A DNA stretch of 64,000 nt from Reyranella sp. (GCF_004297265.1 NZ_SCUT01000010.1:62001-126000), one strand, 5' to 3'; counted from the first letter of the stretch, positions 46,804 to 56,284 are shown. The notes: generated by a model from the sequence alone, not told the origin. Program-made: numbers and translations.

Positions 46804-48615
46804 CTACTCGGCGGCGGCGAGGCGCTGCTGGTTCTGCTGGGCCGCCACCTTGGCGCGGGCGAGGTCCTCGCCGCGCCGCTTGTTGACGGCCGCACCGCCG
46901 CCCGCCGTGTCAGCGAACAGCGACAGCTTGTCCATGTCGTCGTCCATCACCGGCTGCAGCGCGAGGTCGGTGTATTCCAGCCGCTTCGGGTCGTTCCTGA
47001 CCATCCGGCCGATGCGGCGGCCCTCCAGGGTGAGACGCACGTAGATCTTCAGCTTGTGCCAGAAGTTCTTCGCCACCTTGTAGTGGAACACGCCGATCGG
47101 CTCGATCGGCAGGCCATGGCGCCGGTCGAGGCGGTACTTCATACGCACCGCGCCGCCTTCCAGCGGATGCACGCCCTCGGCCTCGAACATGATCTTGAAC
47201 ATGGTCATGAAGTGCGCGGGCTCGGCCGGGTCGCGGCCGGGGATCGCTCCGTGGCGCCGCGCCACCGTCTCGATATGCTCGGGCGTGTAGTACGACTTCC
47301 AGGCCTCGCGATAGACCTGCTCGAATTCCGCGTCGCTCATCTTCGGGTGATGCACGCAGCGATGATGGACGTCGTACTTGTTGAGGTCGGGGTCCATCCA
47401 GACGCCCTGCTTCCACAGGGTCTGGTGATCCTCGGAGCCGGGCAGCGGCGTCAGCATGAACAGCTCGAGGATGTCGAGCGGCAGCTCCTTCTTGATGATC
47501 TCCATGTCGCGCAGGATCGATTCGCGCGTGTCGCCCGGGAAGCCCAGGATGTAGCCGGCCCAGGTCGAGGCGCCGCTGGTGTGCCACGCCTGCAGCATCT
47601 TGCGGTACTCGGTGATCTTGTTCTGGCGCTTCTTGGCGGCCAGCAGATTGTCCGGGTTGACGTTCTCGAGGCCGATGAAGACGCGATAGACGCCGGCCCA
47701 GCGCGCCTTGGCGATGAAGTTTGGGATGCGATGGCACTGGGTGTCGACCTGGATGATCAGGGACAGCTGGATGCCCTCGTTCTCCTTCAGCTCGATGAGC
47801 CGGTCGAAGAAGCTTTCCCAGTGCTTGTTGCGGGCCATGTTGTCATCGGTGATGAAGAACCCGGTGATGCCCTGCTTGTAGTTCTCGCGGATGATCGCTT
47901 CGAGATCGTCGGCGGTACGGAAACGGCTCTTGCGGCCCTGCACATTGATGATGGTGCAGAACGAGCACTGGAACGGGCAGCCGCGGCCAAGATCGAAGCT
48001 CGACATGCCGCCTTCGTTGCGCGACAGCGCTGACGGCGGCAGGCTCGGGGTCGGTGCGCCCTCGAGGCCCGGCAGGTCGTCCATGTAGTTGTAGAGCGGC
48101 TTCATGGTGCCGTTCATGGCGTCGCGCAGCACGATGTCGAAGCGGCCTTCCTCGGCTTCGCCGGCGAACATGGAGACGCCCATGTCCATGGCTTCCTGGA
48201 TCTCCGGCGGGATCACCGGCAGCATCGACAGGCAGCCCGACACATGGAAGCCGCCGATCGCCACCGGGAAGCGGCCCTTCAGGAACTTGCGGGCGAGGTC
48301 GACGGCGTGGGGGAACTGGTTGGTCTGGACGCCCACGAGGCAGATCAGCCCCTTGCCGCCGCTGCGCTCGATCTGGGCCATCAGCCGTTCGGGTCTGACC
48401 CGCGTGTTGGTCTCGTCGATCGGGTGGATGACGATTTCCACGTCCGGCCCGAGCACCTCCCGCGCGCGGCAATCCTCGCCGAGCCCGTACAGCGCGGCCA
48501 GGGTGTTCGAGGGAATGTGCGACCGAAGCCAAGTGATCGGATAGCCATCGTCATCGTAGTGAGTAGGCTTGATCAGAATGAGATGAAATTTCGTACGCTT
48601 CACGGCACCGCCCAT
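46804..48615 (-). CDS. B12-binding radical SAM protein
   Basis: The protein is 603 aa from ATG 48615 (MGGAVKRTKFHLILIKPTHY). The frame also has ATG 48675, giving 623 aa; I prefer the start next to the conserved KFHLILIKPTHYDDDGYPI. The N-terminal part resembles a cobalamin-binding Rossmann domain (GKGLICLVGVQTNQFPHAVD; VAIGGFHVSG). The radical SAM cluster motif is C-x3-C-x2-C in GRGCPFQCSFCTI near residue 215. The YILGFPGDTRESI segment supports a B12-radical SAM methylase or C-C bond enzyme. Substrate unknown. Confidence 0.88.
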   Translation of the reverse strand: MGGAVKRTKFHLILIKPTHYDDDGYPITWLRSHIPSNTLAALYGLGEDCRAREVLGPDVEIVIHPIDETNTRVRPERLMAQIERSGGKGLICLVGVQTNQFPHAVDLARKFLKGRFPVAIGGFHVSGCLSMLPVIPPEIQEAMDMGVSMFAGEAEEGRFDIVLRDAMNGTMKPLYNYMDDLPGLEGAPTPSLPPSALSRNEGGMSSFDLGRGCPFQCSFCTIINVQGRKSRFRTADDLEAIIRENYKQGITGFFITDDNMARNKHWESFFDRLIELKENEGIQLSLIIQVDTQCHRIPNFIAKARWAGVYRVFIGLENVNPDNLLAAKKRQNKITEYRKMLQAWHTSGASTWAGYILGFPGDTRESILRDMEIIKKELPLDILELFMLTPLPGSEDHQTLWKQGVWMDPDLNKYDVHHRCVHHPKMSDAEFEQVYREAWKSYYTPEHIETVARRHGAIPGRDPAEPAHFMTMFKIMFEAEGVHPLEGGAVRMKYRLDRRHGLPIEPIGVFHYKVAKNFWHKLKIYVRLTLEGRRIGRMVRNDPKRLEYTDLALQPVMDDDMDKLSLFADTAGGGAAVNKRRGEDLARAKVAAQQNQQRLAAAE

Positions 48616-48873
48616 TGCGGACTTCTCCAAGACATAACCCGCACGCGGTTCCAGCCCTATACCGCTTGACGGCATCCATTGTCACAATGCTCTGAGCCGG
48701 TCCCCAACGCAACCGGGAGCGACGCAAATTCACAGGTCGAATGCGCAATAGAACCACCAGAATTAGGGTTTTATAGGGCCAAGCCCAGCCATTAGTGCGG
48801 ATGCGCCATTCCGAGGGGATTATTGCAGTCCGTGGCGTGAAAGCGCAGGTTCGATTCGACCCTGAAGCGCTCG

Positions 48874-50157
48874 ATGAAAGGCGCAGGGGGAGGGAACGAA
48901 CAAGAATTGAGTCTCATCGAGCGTGCGCCCGCCCTGGCGCCTTTCCGGATTCGGAGCTTCCGCTTCCAGTGGCCGGCCGACCTCCTCGCCTCCTGGGCGT
49001 TCGAGATGGAAGGGGTCATCCTCGGCTGGTTCGTGCTGGTCTCGACCGGTTCGGTTTTGGCGCTGGCGGTGTTCGGCTCGCTGCAGTTCCTTGGCACGCT
49101 GATCTCGCCGCTGTTCGGCATGGCGGGCGACCGGATCGGCAACCGTAACGTCCTTCTTCTCATGCGGACGGCTTACCTCCTCCTGGCAGCCTGCCTGACG
49201 GTCCTGTTCCTGACCGGCCTCGCAGCACCGGTACCGGTGTTCGTCCTGGCCACGATCATGGGGCTGGTGCGCCCCTCGGACATCACGCTGCGCAACCTGC
49301 TGGTCGGCGAGACCATGCCGGCCGACTACCTGATGCGTGCCATGGGCGTGTCGCGGACGACCGCCGATTCCGCCCGCATCGTCGGCGCGCTGTCGGGGGC
49401 GACCCTGGTCGCGGTGCTTGGCTCGGGACTGGCCTATGTGGTGGTCTGTGGCGTCTATGCCACCTGCTTGGCGCTGACGCTGGGCGTCGGCATCCGTCGC
49501 CTGCGCATTCTGGGCGAAACCGAGGCCAGGCCGACCGCGCTCGGTGCTCTGCGGCAGGGCTTCGTCTATGTCTGGTCGACGCCGGTCGTACGCGCGGTGA
49601 TGCTGCTGGCCTTCCTCGTGAACTTCGCGGCCTATCCGCTGACCGGCTCGCTGCTCGCCTATGTGGCCAAGGATGTGTACGGCATGGAGCAGACCGGACT
49701 GGGCTGGCTCATCGCCTGCTTCGCCGGCGGCGCGCTCGCGGGCTCGATTCTGGTGTCGATGTACGGCGCCCATATCCGGCCGGCGCGCACCATGATCGTC
49801 TGCACGCTCCTCTGGCTGTCCTGCAACCTCGTCTTCTCCTGGCTCACGACGCCGCTTCTGGGCGAGATCGTCCTGTTCGTCGCGGGCTTCTTCCAGAGCT
49901 TCTGCATGATCCCGATGTCGGTGATCCTGCTCCGCGTCACCAATCCCGCGTTGCGGGGCTGCGTCATGGGGGTGCGCATGCTCGCGGTGTACGGCATGCC
50001 GCTCGGGCTGCTGATGTCGGGGCCGCTGGTCGAATGGACCGGCTTCACGGTGACGGGCTCTGTCTACAGCCTGCTGGGCATCGCCTTTACGCTGGTGATC
50101 GCCGTGTGGTGGCGCGCCGACCTGTGGAGCCGCGCGGCGCCGGTGAATGTGAGGTAG
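48874..50157 (+). CDS. MFS transporter
   Basis: The protein is 427 aa with about 12 hydrophobic segments and a loop motif GMAGDRIGNRNV after helix 2 (the MFS motif A position). The overall pattern (RSFRFQWPADLLASWAFEME at the start) is like EntS/enterobactin exporter-type MFS proteins. It is divergent from the radical SAM gene, with no adjacent siderophore genes, so the substrate is open. Confidence 0.85.
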   Translation: MKGAGGGNEQELSLIERAPALAPFRIRSFRFQWPADLLASWAFEMEGVILGWFVLVSTGSVLALAVFGSLQFLGTLISPLFGMAGDRIGNRNVLLLMRTAYLLLAACLTVLFLTGLAAPVPVFVLATIMGLVRPSDITLRNLLVGETMPADYLMRAMGVSRTTADSARIVGALSGATLVAVLGSGLAYVVVCGVYATCLALTLGVGIRRLRILGETEARPTALGALRQGFVYVWSTPVVRAVMLLAFLVNFAAYPLTGSLLAYVAKDVYGMEQTGLGWLIACFAGGALAGSILVSMYGAHIRPARTMIVCTLLWLSCNLVFSWLTTPLLGEIVLFVAGFFQSFCMIPMSVILLRVTNPALRGCVMGVRMLAVYGMPLGLLMSGPLVEWTGFTVTGSVYSLLGIAFTLVIAVWWRADLWSRAAPVNVR

Positions 50158-50193
50158 CCGCAACCTGCCGGCGGGCGTTGCGTTCCAGCGGGA

Positions 50194-51297
50194 ATGCATC
50201 ATCGCCTCGCCACGACCGTCGCTCTGGCGATGACCGTTCTTTTTGCCGCGTGCACCGGGGCCAGTGCCCAGTCCTCCGACGAGGGGAAGCCCGCGCCGCG
50301 GCCCTCGGCCACCGAGGACGAGCAACGCAGCATCTACACCTTCCAGGTGGAGAACGACGTGTTCAACCGGTTCGGTCGGTCGGACCGGGACTATACCAGC
50401 GGCGTCCGGATCGGATGGCTGTCGCCGGCCATAACGGAGATGCCCCATGGCATCGTCGCGATGACCACCATTCCGACGTTCCTGGGCGAGCCTGCAGCCG
50501 ATTCGGTGATCCGTCGCATCGCCATCTCCGCCGGCCAGAACATCTATACACCCGAGGACACCTACGTTTCATATCCGATCTACGACGACCGGCCGTATGC
50601 TGCCTGGCTCTATGCGAGCTTTGCGCTGCAGTACACGTACAAGCGCCACGATCCCAGGACCGGCATCGACGAGCCGATGCGCCTCGACACGCTGCAGCTC
50701 GATCTCGGCGTGATCGGTCCGGCCGCGGGCGGCGAATTCGTGCAGAACAACTTCCATAACCTGATCGGTGTGTCGCCTGCCTACGGTTGGGGCAACCAGC
50801 TCCACAACGAACCGACGGTCGGCCTCACCTTCGAGCGGCGCTGGCGCACCGGTCGCGCCGTGCTGATCGACAATCCAAAGCTCGAGGTGGATTTCATCCC
50901 GCGCGCAGCAGTCGCCATCGGAAACGTCGCGACCTACGGCAGCGTGGGCGGCACGGCCCGCATCGGCAAGAACCTGCGGGACGATTTCGGGCCCACGCGC
51001 GCCCGGCCGGCCTTGCCTGGATCGGACGCCTTCATCGGCGACGGCAGCTTCGGCTGGTACCTGTTCGCGGGCTTCGACGGGCAGGCGGTGGCTCGCAACA
51101 TATTCCTGGACGGCAACACCGACGGCTTCAGCCAGCGCGTTTCGCACCGGCCCTTCGTCGGCGAGGTGCAGGCGGGACTGGCCGTGCTTTGGCGCGGCAT
51201 GAGGCTCTCCTACACGCAGGTCCTACGCACACCGGAATTCTTCGAGCGGGACCGCGTCACCCAGTTCGGTTCGATCAACCTGACCTTCCGATACTGA
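50194..51297 (+). CDS. LpxR-like outer membrane lipid A deacylase (DUF2219)
   Basis: The protein is 367 aa with a signal peptide (LATTVALAMTVLFAACTGAS). Beta-barrel features with family motifs: FQVENDVFNRFG (Asn-Asp pair), DRDYTSGVRIGWLSP, then NFHNLIGVSPAYGWGNQLHN (active-site His region), and C-terminal aromatic FGSINLTFRY. LpxR removes the 3'-acyloxyacyl chain of lipid A in Salmonella. The catalytic Asn, Asp and His positions look kept, but activity is untested. Confidence 0.85.
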   Translation: MHHRLATTVALAMTVLFAACTGASAQSSDEGKPAPRPSATEDEQRSIYTFQVENDVFNRFGRSDRDYTSGVRIGWLSPAITEMPHGIVAMTTIPTFLGEPAADSVIRRIAISAGQNIYTPEDTYVSYPIYDDRPYAAWLYASFALQYTYKRHDPRTGIDEPMRLDTLQLDLGVIGPAAGGEFVQNNFHNLIGVSPAYGWGNQLHNEPTVGLTFERRWRTGRAVLIDNPKLEVDFIPRAAVAIGNVATYGSVGGTARIGKNLRDDFGPTRARPALPGSDAFIGDGSFGWYLFAGFDGQAVARNIFLDGNTDGFSQRVSHRPFVGEVQAGLAVLWRGMRLSYTQVLRTPEFFERDRVTQFGSINLTFRY

Positions 51298-51315
51298 AAC
51301 CCTCGCGGCCAAATA

Positions 51316-51343
51316 AAAGGGGCGCCCGAAGGCGCCCCCTTTG
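51316..51343. terminator. Bidirectional intrinsic terminator
   Basis: GGGGCGCC (51319-51326) pairs with GGCGCCCC (51331-51338) around CGAA, flanked by A-run on the left and T-run on the right. On the minus strand it is followed by TTTTATTT, so it serves both the LpxR-like gene and the convergent DUF3309 gene. Confidence 0.85.
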
Positions 51344-51360
51344 TCTGCGGCATGGGCCGG

Positions 51361-51516
51361 TTAAATGCGTCCCATCAACAGCAGGATGATGACGATGATG
51401 AGCACCAGTCCGATACCGCCGCTCGGGTAGTATCCCCAGCCGCTGCTGTGCGGCCAGGTCGGCAACGCCCCGATCAGGATGAGGATCAGGACGATCAGAA
51501 GAATGGTGCCCAGCAT
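51361..51516 (-). CDS. DUF3309 small membrane protein
   Basis: The protein is 51 aa from ATG 51516 with GGAGAGCAACAG upstream. The sequence is MLGTILLIVLILILIGALPT, then WPHSSGWGYYPSGGIGLVLI and ending LLLMGRI: two short hydrophobic helices around a W/Y/G-rich turn. This is the typical DUF3309 pattern, common in alphaproteobacteria and of unknown function. It starts 12 bases after the end of sodB, so it may be co-transcribed with it. Confidence 0.85.
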   Translation of the reverse strand: MLGTILLIVLILILIGALPTWPHSSGWGYYPSGGIGLVLIIVIILLLMGRI

Positions 51517-51528
51517 CTGTTGCTCTCC

Positions 51529-52125
51529 TTAGCCTAGGTTTTTCTCGGCAAACGACCAGTTCGCGAGCTTGTCGAGCCAGGCCTGGATGTGATCCGGCCG
51601 GCGGTTCTGGAAGTCGAGGTAGTAGGCGTGCTCCCACACGTCGGCGACGAGGAGCGGGGTACCGCCGTGGGCGATCGGGGTGTCGGCATTGGCGGTCGTC
51701 TCGATCTTGAGCTTGCCGTCGGCGCCCTTGACGAGCCAGGCCCAGCCGCTGCCGAACTGGCCGACGGCCGCCGCCTTGAAGGCCGCCTTGAAGGCATCGA
51801 GACCGCCGAAGCTGTCGTCGAGCGCGCTCTTGATCTTGCCGGTCGGCTCGCCGCCCTTGGGTGCCATGCTGTTCCAGTAGAAGGTATGGTTCCAGATCTG
51901 GCCGGCGTTGTTGAAGATCGCCTTGCCCTTCTCGTCCTTCGCCGACTTCTTGATGATGTCCTCGAGCGACAGGCCTTCGTACGCCGTGCCGGGGACGAGC
52001 TCGTTCAGCTTGTCGACGTAGGCCTTGTGATGCTTGCCGTAGTGGAAGGAAATGGTGTTGGCCGAAACGACCGGCGCGAGCGCGTCATCGGCATAGGGCA
52101 GTTTCGGAAGGGTGAAATTCGACAT
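51529..52125 (-). CDS. sodB: Superoxide dismutase, Fe/Mn type (probably Fe)
   Basis: The protein is 198 aa from ATG 52125. Metal ligands: His28 in ISFHYGKHH, His near 80 in WNHTFYWNS, Asp in DVWEHAYYLDF near 160 with the following His. The family signature DVWEHAYY is exact, and LPKLPYADDALAP at the N-terminus is typical. It converts superoxide to peroxide and oxygen in the cytoplasm. It is divergent from bfr, linking oxidative stress and iron storage. Confidence 0.95.
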   Translation of the reverse strand: MSNFTLPKLPYADDALAPVVSANTISFHYGKHHKAYVDKLNELVPGTAYEGLSLEDIIKKSAKDEKGKAIFNNAGQIWNHTFYWNSMAPKGGEPTGKIKSALDDSFGGLDAFKAAFKAAAVGQFGSGWAWLVKGADGKLKIETTANADTPIAHGGTPLLVADVWEHAYYLDFQNRRPDHIQAWLDKLANWSFAEKNLG

Positions 52126-52422
52126 AACGCGAGTCCTCAAGCTGGCTGGCCCGGATCGACCCGGGCGGGCGGCGTCCGACATGAACGCACCTCACCTTAT
52201 GACGTTGCGCGTTGCGATGGTGCTACGTTTTTTCCTGTAAAATCCTAAAGCCCCGATTCGCCGTGTGGGATCGGATTCGGCAAGTGGTTCTCACTTGCCG
52301 GGCCCAGAAAGCGCTTCGCGCGATTTTTTCAGCGAACGTTTCTCAGTCGCTCACTCTGTGGTTGCGTGCCCCGGATCGGTGAGTATTTGTGAGAACTGAC
52401 TCATTCAAAGAGGAGGTTCGCC
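52126..52422. promoter_or_regulatory. sodB-bfr divergent region with hairpins and inverted repeats
   Basis: A perfect 9-bp hairpin, CGGCAAGTG/CACTTGCCG (52278-52300), lies upstream of bfr. It is followed by a second small hairpin (GCGC-TTC-GCGC, 52311-52321) and a T-run (52324-52329). GTTCTCAC (52287-52294) and GTGAGAAC (52389-52396) form a separated inverted repeat. Iron- or oxidant-dependent attenuation or operator control is plausible; no known Fur or Irr box was recognised with confidence. Confidence 0.5.
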
Positions 52423-52908
52423 ATGAAGGGCAACCCGCAGATCATCGCCGAACTCAACAAGCTCCTGAAGAACGAGCTGACGGCGATCAACCAGTATTTC
52501 CTCCACGCCCGCATGATGAAGCACTGGGGCTTCGATCGTCTCGGCAAGAAGATCTACGAGGAGTCGATCGGCGAGATGAAGCACGCCGACAAGCTCATCG
52601 AGCGCATCCTCATGCTCGACGGCCTGCCGAACTTGCAGGACCTGGGCCGGCTCGCGATCGGCGAGAACGTGCCGGAGGCGCTCGACGCCGACCTCAAGCT
52701 CGAGACCGCCGCGCGCACCGCGCTGGTCGAGGCGGTGACGGCCTGCGAGGCGGCGAAGGACTATGTCAGCCGCGAGATCGCCGTCGACATCCTCGAGGAC
52801 GCCGAGGAACACATCGACTTCCTCGAGACGGAGATCGGCCTGATCGAGAAGGTGGGCGTGCAGAACTACCTGCAGAGCCAGATCGGCGAAGGGAAGGGCC
52901 CGAGCTGA
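52423..52908 (+). CDS. bfr: Bacterioferritin
   Basis: The protein is 161 aa with AAGAGGAGGTTCGCC upstream. Haem ligand Met52 (EMKHAD) is present. The ferroxidase ligands Glu18, Glu51, His54, Glu94 and the Glu/His pair of [11 protein letters not shown] are present. The sequence is close to the E. coli family pattern ([25 protein letters not shown]). It stores iron as ferric mineral in a 24-mer. Confidence 0.97.
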   Translation: MKGNPQIIAELNKLLKNELTAINQYFLHARMMKHWGFDRLGKKIYEESIGEMKHADKLIERILMLDGLPNLQDLGRLAIGENVPEALDADLKLETAARTALVEAVTACEAAKDYVSREIAVDILEDAEEHIDFLETEIGLIEKVGVQNYLQSQIGEGKGPS

Positions 52909-52925
52909 AGGCTCGGGGGACCGGA

Positions 52926-53129
52926 TCAGTCGGCAGCGAGAAGCGTCGGCTGGACCGAGCGCTCATGGGCGATCGCGTGGGCAATGCGATCGCGCATGTC
53001 GCAGGCACAGGTGCCGCACTGGGGGCTCTTGCCGCAGGCCCGGAAAACGTCGGCCGGACGCCGGGCGCCTGCCCGGACGGCGGCATCGACTTCACGCTCG
53101 CGAATGGCCTTGCAGATGCAGATATACAT
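52926..53129 (-). CDS. bfd: Bacterioferritin-associated ferredoxin
   Basis: The protein is 67 aa. The [2Fe-2S] ligands show as C-x-C near the N-terminus (YICICKA) and C-x2-C (QCGTCACD). Bfd reduces the Bfr haem to release iron. Here it is convergent with bfr (17 bases between stops) rather than in the usual tandem order. Confidence 0.92.
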   Translation of the reverse strand: MYICICKAIREREVDAAVRAGARRPADVFRACGKSPQCGTCACDMRDRIAHAIAHERSVQPTLLAAD

Positions 53130-53234
53130 GCCTTGACGGCCGTTTCTTCCCGCTGTTGCGACTTACTCGCAGACGCAGGATAGGGGCAGGACCCCGCGTG
53201 GGTCAAGTCCTCGACGCCCTTCGCCGGACGGAAC

Positions 53235-54896
53235 CTACTGCGGCGCCACCATGAACGGTCCGATGGCCGTGATGGCGCATTCGGAGCCGCCGGCATCGCG
53301 GCAGGCCTGCAGCGCCGTCGAGGTAGCGTCCTGCTCGCTCGACCGCTTGGTGGCGATGCCGACACGGCCGTTGGCGGCCAGCGCGACGGCGCGCCAACCA
53401 TCGGCAATCAGGTACTGGTCCAGCGCCCTGGTCTGGGCGTTATCCAAGCCGCTCATATCCTGGGGGGTGAAGATGTCGGTGACGCGCATCGTCTGCGGCG
53501 TGCGTACCAGGACCTCGTTGTTGACCGCGTAGACGACGCAGGGCCGGCCCGTCAGGTGGCCGCAGATCTGCAGGTTGCGGCGGATCGCGTCGGCGTCGTT
53601 CTCGCTCGGCGTCCACCAGTCGAACCGATTGTGCCCCAGCACCAGGGCGCGGCTGTGCCTGTTGGTGAGGTAATGGGTGGTCAACCGCTCGCGGGCGGCC
53701 GGATTGAGCAGCGGCGCCGTCGCGGGATCCAGGGTGATCGGCGGCGACGGCTTCGTCGCGGGCACATAGGGCGGCGGCGGCATGGGCGGCGACCGGAACG
53801 ACCAGACCACGTCGTTCTCGACGGCGTAGAGTGAGCATCGGTCGTAGGTCCGCACGATCGGCACGTCTCTCTCGACCTTCCTGTTGCAGTCTTCCAGGGC
53901 GACTCGGCGCGCGGTCGCCTCGTCGACCCGGTCGGTCGCCATCGCGAAGATGCCGCGTACGTTCAGCGCGAAGGCCTTGGCGCCGGGGGCATCGGCATAG
54001 TTCTGCAGGGCACGCCAGTGGAAGTCGGGAACGAAAGGAACGTCCCCGGCCGCAAAGCGACGAAGCGCGGAGGAGGATGGTACGGCAGCCGGGAGGGCCG
54101 CCGGCGCCGGAGACGTGTCCGGCGTCGTCGCGCGGGGCGTTGCCTGCGTGGCGACGGTCTCCGGTACGGGCGGGGTCGCAACCGGCAGGGCAGAAGTGGG
54201 TTCGGCAGTCTGCAGGGACGGCGGTGCCGAGGGATGGCGCAGATAGAAGGTCCCGGCGAGCGCACCCAGGACCAGGATCGCCACGACCCCGCCAACCAGG
54301 AGCAGGCGGGTACGCGGCATCGATCGCGCCACGGCCTGCGCAGGATGGGCGGCGGTGCCCGGCCGCTGGCCGTCGACCGTCAGGCGATAGGCATGGATGG
54401 GACGGGGGATGTTCTTGACGTGCTGCTCGCCGATATCCTCGGCGCCCAGCATCAACTTGCCGAGGATCTGGTCGTAGACGGACGAGGAGATGCAGATGCC
54501 GCCGGGCGCGGAGATCGACTCCAAGCGTACCGCCACGTTCACGGCGTCGCCCATCAGATCGTCGCCGCTCTCCACGACATCGCCCAGGTTGACGCCGATC
54601 CTCAGGACGAGCTGGCCGTCGGCCAGCGCGCCGGCGTTGGCCGAGCGCATGGCCTCCTGGATCTCGAGGGCGGCGCGGACGGCTTCGACCGGGCTCGCGA
54701 ATTCCGCCAGCAGCCCGTCGCCGGTCATCTTGAAGACGCGTCCGCGATGCTGGCGCACGAGCGTGCCGGCCGAATCGAGGCGGGTGGCCAGCAGGGCCAG
54801 GGCATGTTCCTCATCGCGCGCCGACATGGCGCTGAATGCCACCACGTCGAGCGCGAGGATCGTGGTGAGCCGTCGGACGAGATTCGGATCGGTCAT
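53235..54896 (-). CDS. Membrane class III adenylate/guanylate cyclase-domain protein
   Basis: The protein is 553 aa from ATG 54896; the open frame runs on upstream but with no support. Residues about 8-175 form a class III cyclase domain: TTILALDVVAFSAMSARDEE, then VFKMTGDGLLAEFASP with the second metal Asp, and GDAVNVAVRLESISAPGG. One transmembrane helix follows (LLLVGGVVAILVLGALAGTF, about 205-225). A proline-rich linker and a large C-terminal domain with several Cys pairs lie beyond, probably periplasmic. cAMP production with a periplasmic sensor is inferred. Confidence 0.85.
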   Translation of the reverse strand: MTDPNLVRRLTTILALDVVAFSAMSARDEEHALALLATRLDSAGTLVRQHRGRVFKMTGDGLLAEFASPVEAVRAALEIQEAMRSANAGALADGQLVLRIGVNLGDVVESGDDLMGDAVNVAVRLESISAPGGICISSSVYDQILGKLMLGAEDIGEQHVKNIPRPIHAYRLTVDGQRPGTAAHPAQAVARSMPRTRLLLVGGVVAILVLGALAGTFYLRHPSAPPSLQTAEPTSALPVATPPVPETVATQATPRATTPDTSPAPAALPAAVPSSSALRRFAAGDVPFVPDFHWRALQNYADAPGAKAFALNVRGIFAMATDRVDEATARRVALEDCNRKVERDVPIVRTYDRCSLYAVENDVVWSFRSPPMPPPPYVPATKPSPPITLDPATAPLLNPAARERLTTHYLTNRHSRALVLGHNRFDWWTPSENDADAIRRNLQICGHLTGRPCVVYAVNNEVLVRTPQTMRVTDIFTPQDMSGLDNAQTRALDQYLIADGWRAVALAANGRVGIATKRSSEQDATSTALQACRDAGGSECAITAIGPFMVAPQ

Positions 54897-54983
54897 TGCG
54901 CGTTCGTTCCGGAGGGCAAGGTACCATAGCACGCGGCGGAGGACATGCTTGCGTGATTGCCCATGCTCTGCGAAGACCAAAAT

Positions 54984-55442
54984 ATGCAATCTGCAGAGCC
55001 CCGCTACTGGGAAGACTACGAAGTCGGCAGGAAGTACCCTCTCGGCTCGACCAGCTTCACGGCCGAGGAAATCGTCGAGTTTGCCGAGAAGTTCGATCCG
55101 CAGAGCTTTCATGTCGATGCCGAAGCCGCCAAATCCTCTCTTTTCGGGGGGCTTTGTGCGTCGGGTTGGCACGTCGCCGCCAAGCTGATGCGACTCTTCG
55201 TCGACAACTACGTCGACAAGCGCACGGCGCTGGGCTCTCCCGGCATCGATGAACTGCGCTGGCTGAAGCCCGTGCGTCCTGGCGATACGCTCACCGCCTG
55301 GGTCGAGTGCGCGGACAAGGTTCCATCCAAAAGCCGCCCGACCCTGGGTGTCATCCATGAGCACTGGACGGCGGTCAATCAGAACGGCGAACTGGTCATG
55401 ACCTCCAGGGGGGTCAACATGGTGCGCAGGAGGCCGGTATGA
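54984..55442 (+). CDS. MaoC-type hot-dog dehydratase
   Basis: The protein is 152 aa using ATG 54984 (MQSAEPRYWEDYEVG). Earlier in-frame starts (TTG 54957, ATG 54963) cannot be excluded. Family marks: YWEDYEVGRKYPLGSTSFTA, FDPQSFHVDAEAAKSSLFGG (hydratase motif with Asp and His) and ASGWHVAAKLMRL. Likely an R-specific enoyl-CoA hydratase-type enzyme in fatty acid or related metabolism. It overlaps the next gene by ATGA, starting a four-gene acyl-thioester cluster. Confidence 0.88.
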   Translation: MQSAEPRYWEDYEVGRKYPLGSTSFTAEEIVEFAEKFDPQSFHVDAEAAKSSLFGGLCASGWHVAAKLMRLFVDNYVDKRTALGSPGIDELRWLKPVRPGDTLTAWVECADKVPSKSRPTLGVIHEHWTAVNQNGELVMTSRGVNMVRRRPV

Positions 55443-56284
55443 AGCGTGCGGTGAAGGGGCTCGACCATGTGGTGGTCATGGTCGACGGCATCGACGCGGC
55501 CGAGGCGGCCTACAGGAAACTCGGCTTCCAGGTCCAGCCGCGCGGCTTTCACAAGAAGCTCGGCACGGCCAATCACCTGATGATCTTCGACACCGACTAT
55601 TTCGAGATCCTGGGCATCGTCGAGGATACCGAAATCAATGCCGAGCGGCGCGAGTGGCTGAAGGGCGGTGGCGGGCTCGCCAACGTGGCGCTGGCGACCG
55701 ACGGTGCCGACGTGGCCTTCGAGGCCTTCAAGGCGGCCGGTCTCAATCCCGATGCCCCGCTTTTCTTCGACCGCGCGGTCGAAGTGGCGGGAAAGACGGA
55801 ACTCGCCAAGTTCCGCACGGTGCGCATCCCGAAGGACAACATGCCGGTCGTCGGCTTCTTCGTCTGCGAGCACCAGACGCCGGAATTCGTCTACCGGCCT
55901 GAATGGGCCGCCCATCCCAACGGCGCGCGCGGCATCCTGGGTGTCACGGTGATCGCCGAGCAGCCGGCCAAGTGGATCCCCGAGCTCGAAAAGTATTTCG
56001 GGGCGGGTTCCGTCAAGCGCGAGGGCGAGGGGCTGGTGGTCGATACAGGAACGCAGCCGATCCGCTACATGACGCCCAAGGACTATGCCGTGCGCTATCC
56101 CGGCATCACGCCGGTGCGGTCGGGCGACCATCCTGCGCTGCTTACCATCCGCGTCGAGAACCTCGCGGCCTGCGAGATTCTCCTGAAGAAGAACGGCGTC
56201 AAATTCACGAAGCCCGACTCCGGCCGCCTGGTGGTGCCGCCGTCGGAGGCCGCGCATCTCACCCTGGAATTCTCGGAGCTCTAG
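55439..56284 (+). CDS. VOC-superfamily protein (glyoxalase-like)
   Basis: The protein is 281 aa, coupled to the MaoC gene. Starts MKRAVKGLDHVVVMVDGIDA with a metal-type His, then GTANHLMIFDTDYFEILGI with a second. It has two similar halves (the second begins GARGILGVTVIAEQPAKWIP). This architecture fits PF13468-type glyoxalase-like proteins. The substrate is unknown; neighbours suggest an acyl-CoA or thioester compound. Confidence 0.85.
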   Translation: MKRAVKGLDHVVVMVDGIDAAEAAYRKLGFQVQPRGFHKKLGTANHLMIFDTDYFEILGIVEDTEINAERREWLKGGGGLANVALATDGADVAFEAFKAAGLNPDAPLFFDRAVEVAGKTELAKFRTVRIPKDNMPVVGFFVCEHQTPEFVYRPEWAAHPNGARGILGVTVIAEQPAKWIPELEKYFGAGSVKREGEGLVVDTGTQPIRYMTPKDYAVRYPGITPVRSGDHPALLTIRVENLAACEILLKKNGVKFTKPDSGRLVVPPSEAAHLTLEFSEL

